Made by a program: the position numbers and the translations under genes. A stretch of DNA of 64,000 nucleotides, from assembly GCA_002633025.1 (NCBI GenBank), contig NMRB01001676.1:60796-124795 (forward strand), written 5' to 3'. The stretch is from Notospermus geniculatus (taxonomy: Eukaryota > Nemertea > Pilidiophora > Heteronemertea > Lineidae). Position 1 is the stretch's first letter, and each line of letters starts with the position of its first letter. Of this stretch, positions 1 to 9,500 are shown in pieces. The notes below the pieces were generated by a model, which was given only the letters and a program-made list of their open reading frames with translations, did no database searches and was not told the origin of the DNA.

Positions 1-118
1 TAGCAGAACTACATGGAGCTATATGTGAATGTACACATGAGTGTACATAGACCAGGGTACACACAATCGATTTTCAGAATTTCGCAGTAGCAAATTCATC
101 ACGTCATTATTTCCTTAC

Positions 119-309
119 TCAAGTCCCATTTCCTTCAGATGCTGTCCTATCAATCGCACTATATCCTGGTCTGTCTGGGTCATGTCTTTTTGGCCACCAG
201 AGTGACCAGAGTCTCCGTTAATTGCATCACTGGAGCAAGCCCCGTTTGTGATTTGGGAAGAACTTTCACCAGTCTCGCCATTGTGCTGAGGGCAACCATT
301 GGCCTGCAT
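119..309 (-). CDS. WDR26: WDR26, first coding exon (partial)
   Basis: WDR26 is a LisH-CTLH-WD40 protein that works as a scaffold and substrate adaptor of the GID/CTLH ubiquitin ligase. Only its N-terminus is here. Reading the minus strand from the ATG at 309-307, the protein opens MQANG, as the vertebrate protein does as I recall it. A low-complexity Ser/Gly/Asn-rich stretch follows, then DQDIVRLIGQHLKEMGL, which is the start of the LisH motif. The exon ends at a GTAAG donor (118 downwards) with two bases of a split codon, so the CTLH and WD40 parts lie beyond the left edge. The frame stays open upstream to about 441 but offers no ATG there, which supports 309 as the start. Family assignment is firm. 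The exact start is inferred. Confidence 0.85.
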
Positions 310-439
310 AGTGTCAGATAAACGCTGCTTTTTCCGCGGTGGGGACGAAACTCCACCGTCTTCGGACTCCGAGGACGATGCCAGGCTTGCTTCCCTTTTC
401 CCGTGTGTGGAATCTGTTGCAAAACAGAACAACACGGGC

Positions 440-600
440 AATAATCAACGAGAAAATCGGGTTATCTGGTTATATCAAGAGGTTATCAGCAGCAGCAACG
501 AACAGCGGATTGCTCGACTTATTTAGCCTGGTGACGTCACATTCAATCGGGGCTGACGGGAAATTCCGAGTGACCCCAGCAGACTTTTAATACCCATTTA
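440..600 (-). promoter_or_regulatory. Probable WDR26 promoter with a CRE
   Basis: A perfect cAMP-response element, TGACGTCA, sits at 532-539, about 220 bp upstream of the WDR26 start codon. No TATA box is evident. CRE/ATF sites are common in TATA-less housekeeping promoters. The promoter role is inferred from position only. Confidence 0.35.
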
Positions 601-1927
601 AAGGGTTTTAACTGCGTAAATTAATACTTTATGAACAAAGAATATCTCTTCTTTTACCATTTATCTGCCTAAGTGAAATAGACGTCCATTACTCCAATGC
701 AGATATCATCGGGCGGCTCATTATCATCGGAACCAAAACAAATGCACGTGACACAGCCACATGTCATTTGTTTGTAAACATCGAGCACATGGTCAAACAC
801 GTTCAAGACCATGCGACAGGTCCGGTGTGAAAGGAAAGAATATCCCATGGGGAAAAAAGATCCTATTGTTTTATTGCAATCTGTTCTTGGCGATTGGTTT
901 TCCTCAGGGAACATAAGAAGTGGAGAATTATTTTACATGGAACAACCTTTAGCGCTTAGGGCCTAGCCTATGTATGGATATATGTGGCATGCCTATTCTC
1001 TATCCCATTTTGCCGCATCGTTCCCGACCCTCCCCCAAGCTACTCTAAGTATTTCCATATACATGTATAGCCTAGGCCCATGGTAGGGCCTACAGCTGTA
1101 TATTCATTGTGCTGGCTCTTGCAAACAGTTCCATCAATGTCACCACTCATCTCATGATGATTGCGCTGTAGTGGTGGATGTCTTCATTCATGTCATGGTG
1201 TGCCGCGACTTCCATCCATCACTTTTGAGGTCCATCCATCCGGTCTCAAGCCATGCACGCTGACTTGTCTAGGCCTTGGCCTAGGCCTATATCGTCTCTA
1301 GAGAGACATGTAGGCCAACCAGTATCATTCGCCTGAACTGGCAAACGCTCGATCTTCCGACGGTGTGATCATGGTGATGATGACGATGTTGACCGTCATG
1401 ACCGGCGTCTCAAGGGTCAGTTGACCACTGAGACATGCCAGAGACTGCACGCCGCGCTGCCTGAAAGTCGGCCAAGCGCGCATACCCACCTCTTTCCATA
1501 ACCTCCTTTATTTCTGCATCAACTGTAACAAGGATGGAACTCAGGTCGAGAAAATGAAGGTGTGATGCAAGAATATTAATCGCCATCGTCATGGTCATGC
1601 GCGTCATCGGAGACGTAGACATGGTAGAGCAGAAATCTAATCGACTTGCGTCTTGACGTAACTCATGATGACGTCATTTCATTGATTTCCAGCGCGTGTC
1701 TCCATGAACACGAAAGCACGATTGTTGACAGACCGGGGGTCACATGTCATCACCGTGGCGACCCACGGTTCATTTGGGTTTTTGGCTTATTATTTCGCTT
1801 TATTAGTGCGTTAACCAGCCTAGTGTTGTTAAATGACTCGACTGTCAACCCCATACACAATACTAGTTCGGTGAATGCCATAGAAACTTAAGAGAGAGAG
1901 CAAGGTTAGAGACAATTGCAAATCATT
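601..1927. other. Intergenic spacer between WDR26 and the two-exon gene
   Basis: I see no supportable gene here. A segment at about 824-900 resembles 4021-4107 (both contain GGTGTGAAAGGAAAGAAT and end near GGCGATTGGTTT), so it is a dispersed repeat. Open frames at 669-914 (minus), 1410-1622 (minus) and 1646-1891 (plus) lack splice context or recognisable domains. Confidence 0.5.
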
Positions 1928-2570
1928 ATGTATCGTGACGTGATGATTGAAGAAGCCAATATACATGATAGGCCTATAAGGCCCAAAGTCGAAGAAGTCA
2001 TCTCCGACACGGTCACGGTTGAAGAGGTATATGTAGGTAGCAAAGAATTCTCAGAAACTGCTGCAGAGCTGAAAGAAAAAACAATGGAAAAGGTAAGCCT
2101 ATTATAAGCGGTTTGACTGCACAGCGTCCCAGCAAATTACACTTCGGCCCCATGCACATGAAAGAAGTCCGTCAGAAAATCGAATCGTTTTCCAATTTCG
2201 CTGCCAACTCCCCGTTTGCCAATGCCCCCCCCCCCAACAAAAGATTGACGGAATAAGCTGCGACGTGACAATGGGGGAGGCACTGATCAACATGTCTTTC
2301 TGTATTTGAGGCCTTGCTGATTTTGTCTTTTCGAAATTTCATTTTCATTTTTAGCTAGAGGGGGTACCGGTACAGAAAAATCCCCCACCTATACCACGAA
2401 AACCAAGCAGACCAAGCAAAAATGCAGAAGAAAACCCCGGGAACGAATCGAAATTGACGAAGATAAAAAGGAGACTGATGGCAATCAGATTCCCTGGTGT
2501 TGCGAATTTCCCGAGTGTTTTCGGCAAGGGTTTGTTATTCATGTTTTGTTGTCGACCGTGTTCACGCTGA
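1928..2570 (+). CDS. Unrecognised two-exon gene, 126-residue protein
   Basis: Exon 1 runs 1928-2092 (55 codons, ATG to GAAAAG) and ends at a strong GTAAGC donor. Exon 2 runs 2355-2570 (71 codons plus TGA) after a TTTTAG acceptor. Both junctions are phase 0 and the frame runs through. An AATAAA signal at 2605-2610 lies 35 bp after the stop. The first half is acidic (runs of E/V such as KVEEVISDTVTVEEVY). The middle is proline-rich (NPPPIPRKPSRPSKN), a possible SH3 ligand. A basic stretch (KLTKIKRRL) follows, and the end is hydrophobic with a cysteine cluster (FMFCCRPCSR) that could be lipidated. I recognise no domain. The intron carries a dispersed repeat also found at 27360-27449. The gene model is seen in the sequence; any function is unknown. 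Confidence 0.55.
2215..2310 (+). repeat. Dispersed repeat, copy 1 (other copy 27360-27449)
   Basis: About 95 bp nearly identical to 27360-27449. Shared blocks include TTGCCAATGCCCCC, AACAAAAGATTGACGGAATA and TGGGGGAGGCACTGAT. It sits inside the intron of the two-exon gene. The copies differ in the length of the C-run. I do not recognise the family. Confidence 0.6.
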
Positions 2571-2604
2571 ATGTCACATCTTTACTCTGCCGTTAGGAGT
2601 CATC

Positions 2605-2610
2605 AATAAA
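2605..2610 (+). terminator. Poly(A) signal of the two-exon gene
   Basis: A canonical AATAAA hexamer lies 35 bp downstream of the TGA at 2568-2570, a normal distance for a short 3' UTR. It supports the two-exon gene model. Confidence 0.5.
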
Positions 2611-2929
2611 TTAAAGGACATGGAGGAGAACAAATAGAGAAAAACGAAGAGTAATGTTTATCTGACGGTTTCTATGTAATTAAAGAAATAATAGGAAACA
2701 TTAATTTAGCAGTTTTTGAAGAATTAGTCCGTCCGAGTCCGACGGAACAAATGACCAACCTAAGTTGGTAGGGTATTTCATGTGTAATGAAGGACAGCAA
2801 ATGTACCATCTTTGGTAAGCAGCAGCAGAGACTGGCGCAGATCCATAGGGGAGGGGGTTTGGTGGTCGTGCCCCCTGCTCTCCACCACCAATTTGTTTTT
2901 TCCCATAATTTGCGGCAATATAAGCATTG

Positions 2930-3105
2930 CAGACGCGGATCCGGGGGGGGGCGCACCCGGTGCGCGCCTCCCCTTTCGGCCAACAAATCTGTAAAATTGA
3001 CCGTGAAATTCTGAAATTTGGAGCAAATCATAGAAATTCACCGCAGATTTCAATGTTTCTAGCACTGGGAGCCCCCTCTTTTCCAAAATCGTGGATCCGC
3101 CCCTG
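2930..3105. mobile_element. hAT-like MITE with a 5-bp target duplication
   Basis: The element starts CAGACGCGGATCC and ends GGATCCGCCCCTG, an imperfect inverted repeat. It is flanked on both sides by CATTG (2925-2929 and 3106-3110), read as a target-site duplication. CAG...CTG ends are typical of the hAT superfamily, and some hAT groups make 5-bp duplications. It is non-autonomous at 176 bp with no transposase. Other members here are at 16888-17053 and 17152-17422. Confidence 0.65.
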
Positions 3106-3109
3106 CATT

Positions 3110-3363
3110 GGGAGTAAGAAATAAAAGTGGAAAATAAGAAGTGGGAAATTTTGGAATTTTGCGCGAATTTGTTCAATTTCTCAAATTGGGAGAAAATTTT
3201 TTCCCATTTTGAAAAATTTTCTTAAAAATGACATTTGTCTGATTTGTCGGGCAATATTTCTCAAAATGGGGAAAAAATTTCTCCCAATTCGAGAAATTGA
3301 AAAAATTCGCGCAAAATGCCAAAATTTCCCACTTCTTATTTTCCACTTTTATTTCTTACTCCC
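3110..3363. mobile_element. Fold-back palindrome, about 254 bp
   Basis: The sequence reads GGGAGTAAGAAATAAAAGTG at the left and its near-exact reverse complement at the right end. The arms pair along about 110 bp on each side of a centre near 3235. It begins at the last base of the target duplication of the preceding MITE. It has no coding capacity and no clear target duplication. Probably a fold-back MITE. Confidence 0.6.
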
Positions 3364-3545
3364 TTCCCCCAAAAATTTGTAATAAGCTTCTGTTTTGATA
3401 CTGAGATGCCAGGAAATCGCTTTTTTACGGCATTCTAGATTTCAGAATTTTCTGGGAGAGGCCCCCGTCCCCCGGCGCCCGTCTGCAACGACCGCCTTCG
3501 GCGGCCCTGACCCCCATCTACCAAAAATCCTGGATCCGCGCCTGA
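3364..3545. mobile_element. Truncated CGGATCC-type MITE end
   Basis: The right part resembles the 3' part of the element at 17152-17422: a 'gatgcyrGGAAATCGC' segment, then a GGGAGAGGCCCCC-like stretch. It ends with GGATCCGCGCCTG. No left terminus or target duplication was found, so it is a broken copy. Confidence 0.45.
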
Positions 3546-3717
3546 GAGAAGTTTTTGTTCGTGGCAGCATCTACGAATTCTCTTGTCGTGTTACTTTTGA
3601 GAGTCGTATTAAATTCCTGACATCGGAAACACTGTCCCCTCCAGGAAAAGCTGGTTACCATGGTTACGGCCCTGCTGCTTTGAGTCCATGACAACCATAT
3701 TGCTATGGAAACTGTTA

Positions 3718-5486
3718 TCAGTCCATAGCGACCATAATTTTTTCGAGTGGTTTCCTATGAAGATCTGGCACTGTGCAGTCTGGAGCGGGAAAGCCTACCG
3801 GCAGTACCATCATCAGTTTCTCGTTTGCTGGTCTGTTGAGGAGTTTCCTCATGGCGGGACCGGCGTTCAGAGGGGTGCTTGTTACTGTGGCGAGGCCAAC
3901 ATTCTGAAATTGAATAAAGTACTTTCAAAATGAAAAAAGATCATCATTTACAACACAGAGAGAATTAATCGCCAACTTACTGATCGACGAACCACCGCTG
4001 TGTCCGACTCGCGCTATGCCGGTGTGAAAGGAAAGAATGTCCCCAGGAAAAGGAACAAAGTTCCTATTCTATTGTTACGCTCGTACATAATCTCTGGCGA
4101 TTGGTTTCTATAGCCAGGCACTTAATCCGTAATTGAACAATATCTAGAAGCGGACAGTTTTTACACGGGGACAGTTTTTACTGTTACACCGGTGACGAAT
4201 CGATATCGGATATCGATTTGGATTCCAAAGGAATTTAAGTCCGGTTTTATTGTTTAACGAGGGAAACATTGAAATCTGTGGTGAATTTCAATGATTCGCT
4301 CCAAATTTCAGAATTTCACAGTCAATTTTACAGATTTGTTGGACGAAAGGGGAGGGGCGTGCGCCGGGTGCGCCCCCTTGGATCCGCGCCTGGGGTCCAT
4401 TCGCCCGGTGACAACGTAGTTAGTTGGAGAGTGGCGCGCACGGCGATGGTGGCGTCGGCTGCCGAGAAAAAGTGGCAATAGGCTACCGGACTTCCATTCC
4501 TTTCTTTCCCGCCTCTAAGTACAAGGGGCAACCGTCCCAATTCAACAATTGCCTCTCCAGGTAGCCAGAAGCGAAAACGCGTTCCTGTGCGCTTTGGAAA
4601 CGCGTTGCATTACCTGGAGAGCGGCTAGAAGTATTCCGAGTGATATTGAGACGCTGATTTCGTTATAATAGTGTGTCTTCTTCTCTCCGTTTTCGCCGAT
4701 GCCGTACGCCTGCCGAAAGATGACGACTATATATGGAGCGATTTCAAGGTACGGTTTGTTGAAATCGACTCTGAACTTCTTTAGGTCTTGGACCCATCTG
4801 TCCCCCATTCTCCTCTCATAGTTCAGCTTCTCTTCGGCCTCTATTATGTCACGGACCTGGGCCTTGACGACTTTGTTCGAGATGAGAACATAGGTCCACG
4901 GTTCAGTGTGGGCACCGCTCGGTGATGTTCCTGAAATAAAAACATCGGACATTTTGATGATAAAAGTGAAATGAACTGACGCGCATATGGGGCTCGACAC
5001 TCAAAGTTGGTTTGGGCCGTTTTTTAAGCCTATGCTTCGGGAGTCCCGATGGTGACCGAGAGACTTTGTTGATGGATGGAGGACCACCACCCACTCACCT
5101 GCTGTCCTTATAACATTCTCAATAACTCCTCGCGGAATAGGTTCGTCGCTGAAAAACCTCGTCGTGCGTCTCTTATTCATTAACTCGTAGAAATCTCCCG
5201 ATTTCTCAATGAGCTGCTCCGTCCCATAACGCGGGAGGTTGTACGGAATCATTGGGACATCAGTCTCATAATCTGCCGCTGCCGCCGGCGGGTCACAATC
5301 AAAGTTTTCGTCGTTGTCGTTCCACGGAGCGTCTAGGTGATCTTTCTTCTTGCCTGCAGCAGCTTGGAGGCCTGGCTGACGAGAGCGATTATTGAAGAAT
5401 TTTACTAGGAGGTATACCGCACAAGCCGCACCAAAATATGACCAGAACTTCGTGAAAAACGGGAGGTATTGAGACACATAATCCAT
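3718..5486 (-). CDS. IYD: Iodotyrosine deiodinase, complete three-exon gene
   Basis: Flavin (FMN) nitroreductase-fold enzyme that removes iodide from mono- and diiodotyrosine and so salvages iodide. Exons on the minus strand are 5486-5099, 4930-4614 and 3903-3718 (TGA at 3720-3718), joined in phases 1 and 0, giving 296 residues (the human enzyme has about 289). A single hydrophobic segment near the N-terminus (about residues 12-30, including [12 protein letters not shown]) is the expected membrane anchor. The FMN-binding motifs NKRRTTRFF and [11 protein letters not shown] are present. So is the Glu/Tyr/Lys set that closes over the substrate (EKLNY, then NKPYL). The C-terminus [13 protein letters not shown] matches the family. 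An in-frame ATG at 5522 would add 12 residues; I prefer 5486 because of its stronger start context. No canonical poly(A) signal was identified. Confidence 0.92.
4269..4392. mobile_element. CGGATCC-type MITE remnant in IYD intron 2
   Basis: The sequence is the reverse-oriented counterpart of 2995-3055 (GAATTTCACAG..., ATTTGTTGG) and ends GGATCCGCGCCTG at 4392. The opposite terminus is missing. It lies in the intron between IYD exons 2 and 3. Confidence 0.5.
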
Positions 5487-5805
5487 GATGTCTGCCGGAT
5501 CGGTGGTCTGTCGCCGACGCATGCAGACAACCACACTGCACTCGATTTCAGCCGATACCAGCCGACACACATTACGAATTGACTCATTATCAAAACGGTG
5601 TCATTGATTAAAAGTGATAGCAGGTTGGGCCTACACTGACCCGTGATACATGGTATATATCATGACTCAACAGTTTATTTAGTATAATCTATACTCCTGG
5701 CAATTTTGCGTAATTTGCAACAACTCCTCCGAAACCGCAATGCCGAATAAAGACGCTTCCGTGACCGCCGGCGGTGGTTCATCGATGCTGTGATCACGAT
5801 TGAAG

Positions 5806-6290
5806 GTCTGTTCACACCAAAACCGCGCCGGCGGGAAAACGGCGCGCGTTCACCGCCGGGAAAATAGGTTCAATGGATTTTCAGTAAAAGCTAGGGTCAC
5901 GCCAAAGACGCGCGGCAAAAATGACGTGCGCTCGCTTGCCGCGCGTCTTTTGGTGTGACCCTTAAAGGTCTCGGGCCACTTGTGCGTTTTGCGCTGCGTG
6001 ATGCGTCAAATCTTTTGTTAGGAAGCAGAACGGCGGAAAATAACAAAAGATTTGACGCATCACGCAGCGCANACGCGTCAGTGGGTTCGGGCCTTTAGGC
6101 CCGTTTCCACATGAGCGTTTTACGCCGCGTTTTTATGCTTTGCCCATTGTTTGGAAGCAGAGCGGCGGAAAATAACAAAAGATTTGACGCATCACGCAGC
6201 GTGAAACGCGTATGTGGAAACGGGCCTTTTTATTGAAAATCCATTGAACCTACCGGTATTTGGCGCGGCGCGGTTTTGGTGTGAACAGAC
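5806..6290. mobile_element. Nested set of four inverted-repeat elements
   Basis: The outer pair is GTCTGTTCACACCAAAACCG (5806 onwards) and its reverse complement ending at 6290. Inside it lie three further palindromes. The first is 5893-5962 (AGGGTCAC...GTGACCCT). The second is about 5962-6100 (AAAGGTCTCGGGCC... and GGGCCTTT). The third is 6097-6227 (AGGCCCGTTTCCACAT...ATGTGGAAACGGGCCT). The second and third share an inner core (AACAAAAGATTTGACGCATC). An N at 6072 interrupts the second. It occupies the space between the divergent IYD and EXOC5 genes. Confidence 0.65.
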
Positions 6291-6520
6291 GGAATTTCCG
6301 CGCTGTCTGAATGAGCACCGTCAGCTGCTGCCCCCTAGCGTCTAAAGGTGTAGACTGAGGATAATTTCGCGGAGTAGCAGAGAACAACCGCGAAGTTTAT
6401 CGCCACGACGACCACAACAGGACGATTTGGGTGACAAACATGACAAATAAACCATGAATAAATGCAAAATGCTGAGTTCATAGACATTTATCACTGAATG
6501 TAAAATGACCTAATTACACC

Positions 6521-9500
6521 ATGTCTCTTCAAGAGCTTGAACAAGTAAGTAAAAAATCGGAGTGCCCCCGCTGTGTGTGTCAATCTGACTGTGTGGTGGG
6601 GGAGATCAGTTTGAGTTTGTCATGCATGATCATGACATGGTGCATGCATTGCATGACCGTCCATCCTCCGCTCCATGATCATGATGACTCTCTCACTCTC
6701 AGCCCAGTGACAGTCTCTCTGCTGATATAGGCCTTATCGCACCTAGCACATGGCTAATCAGCATAAAATCAGCGAAGCGGAACGGACCCAACCATCAGCG
6801 CCCCCGCAGTACATTCACAATGCATCGCCCTATGCATGGCCTGCATTTTTTGTAAACAATGGCCAATAAAAGCAACTTCCAAAAGCCGGATGTGCCAAAA
6901 CTAACTAGCTACGTGGGAGGCGTTATGAAGTGATTCAAATCGGTCAAATATTGACTACCGATCGTTCTCGCGATCGCAAAAAATCGATGGTTAATTCCAA
7001 AAGATTACATTCCAAGAGCACATGTCATGATGTTATCATCATGGTGGCCCTCACGTGTCAGTTATTGACCAATCAGCGTGGGGTTGCACGATTATATGAT
7101 AATGTTTTGGCGTTGTTTACATGGACTAATCATCGATTTTTGGCGATCGCGAAGACGATCAGTGGTCAATAATTGATCCACTTGAATCACTTTATACCGC
7201 CGCCCACATAGCTAGTTAGTTTAGGCACATCAGGCTTTTGGAAGTGACTTTTATTGGCCAATGTTGACAAAAAATGCACGCCATGCACAGGGCGATGCAT
7301 TGTGAATGTACTGCGGGGGCGCTGATGGTTGGGCCTTTTCCGCTTCGCTGATTTATGCTGATTGGCCATGTGCTAGGTGCGATAAGGCCTATGCTAGCCA
7401 ATGTCGAATGTCCCGTCCCGCTCTCTCATTCTTTGCATCCCATTTTGAAATCCTGATTTAGGCATACTACCGGTAGGCCTAGGCCTATAGGCCTAGGGCA
7501 GGCCTACCGGTACCGGTAGGCCTAATTGTCATTGTGAGAACACTCGGACTAAAAAGTTTAGAATCCCCGTTCGGAAGGGACGTTACGCCATGGCACACAA
7601 TGGAAAGTGTTGTACAATGCAGCTTTTTCCATCAATCGACAACTTTTTTTGGCACTAGATCGGGGATTCTAAACTCGTTCCACACTTTAGTACACTGCTA
7701 GGCTATCATGATAACGATAGTTTTTTCTCATTTCAATTCATCGTAAATGTGCCTGATTCTTGTTATCTCACTCTTTGTAGGAGCCATTTGATGCTGATGA
7801 CTTTGTAGAGCGTATAGCATGGCGAACAACCACCAACATTTCGAAGGGAACAATAGAGGATTTTGATCCAGACATCTTACACACATCTTTTGAGAAAACC
7901 ATCTCAGATCTGAAAGACCTGAATGTAAAGATACAGAAGAGGGCAGAGAAGCTGGAGTTGTTGTGTCGTGAGGAAGAGAAGAATCATTGGACAAGAGTGG
8001 CTGAATTGCACAAGAGTATACAGGTTTGTAGCTGTCATCTCTTATCCCCATGCCTTTTTTCACCAAGTTTTTTTCCTTTTATAGATCCCCGGGATCTTCT
8101 CTGCCGGGAATCAATCCCAGGTTTAGTCAAATGTGACCCGTGCCAGCAAAATGAGTCGGAATGCGCCGGAAAGAAGACTCAACATGACAGTAACAACTCT
8201 AGAAATTGACTGTGTCAAATTTCACAATGGCCAGACAATACTGAAATGAACAATCTGTTGGTGCACTTTGGGTCTTCTTATCTGCGCATTCCGACTCATT
8301 TTGCTGGCATGGGTCACAAATCATAGTTTTGGTTCTAACCTTGATTTATTGGTGCATGTTTAATTTGGATTGATAAGAAATGTATTGGTTTCTTTCTTCT
8401 TGTAGACTGCACATTCCCATTTTCAAGTTGTGGACGAGAGGATTAACTATGTCGCCACAAAAGTGGTATATCTTGGTGACCAGCTGGAAGGAGTGAATAT
8501 CCCAAGGGCGAGGGCTGTAGAAGCACAGAAACTTATGAATTTCTTCTCTGAATTCCTGTCTGATGAACCGTTGAAGTCAGCAGTCTTCACTGACCCAAAC
8601 CAGCTTTATCTTTCTGCTGATATAATCCAGAAGCTACATCTTATTGCCCAAGAGCTACCTCAAGGTTCTAAGTAAGTACTAGGATTTTGCTTCAAAGGTG
8701 GCATATTTGCAAAATTTGACTGGCTTGTGCAACTGCAAGAATAAGATATGGCCATTTAAGATTGTCCCTTCTTGTTGAATCTGTTTCGAAATCAGATACA
8801 TTCTCTTGTCCAGGTACTTAGCTATAAAGTTTGCTGAATGTCAATGCTTGTATTTTGTCTTCGTCCAGATTTGACACAGCTCGTCAGAAGATTTCAGACA
8901 AGTATGATGAGATTGAGCGGAATCTGATTGACGGTTTTCTGGAGGCTCATCATCAGGGTGATAAACGTACCATGAAGAGAATAGCAGTCACGTTGTCACA
9001 CTTCAAGGTACTTGATTTAGTCATCTGCTGATGATATCTATGATCTCATTATCAAAGTTCAAACATCGTTGGCTCTGTAGATGCTGTTTGTGCATAATAA
9101 ATACATGTAATACAGGATGGGGGATATCCATATCATAATGAAGTGAGGTTCTTATATCATATTCTAGGTCAAAATGCTTGTCCAGTGGATTGCATTTGTT
9201 TTCCATTCCAGGGTTACCCCCGTTGTATAGATGCATTTGTTGTGGAAAGTCAAAAGGTAATGTCATTCATTGATAAAAATGCAAGTACAGTATTATGAAA
9301 TACAGTTGTCGAGCTGATTGAAGACTTTACTGCTGAAAGATCCACCTCGTTTCACCGACTAAATTCATTATACAACTCCAATTCTAAATGGACTTCTTCA
9401 AATCTCTGCAGAGTTCGATGCTAATCTGTAATTTCGGTTCCAGGGTCACTTCATGCAGCAGGATGTGTTTGCAGAGACATTACCTCTGTGTTTAAAAACC

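Noticed and set aside
309-441. Upstream extension of WDR26 to about 441
   Set aside because: The frame is open but contains no ATG. MQANG at 309 matches the remembered WDR26 start.
2672-3176. Overlapping 119- and 132-codon frames on the minus strand
   Set aside because: They lie inside a MITE and neighbouring repeat DNA, with composition driven by G/C and A/T runs.
5523-5570. IYD start at about 5570
   Set aside because: The codon there is GTG, not ATG. Usable ATGs are at 5522 and 5486.
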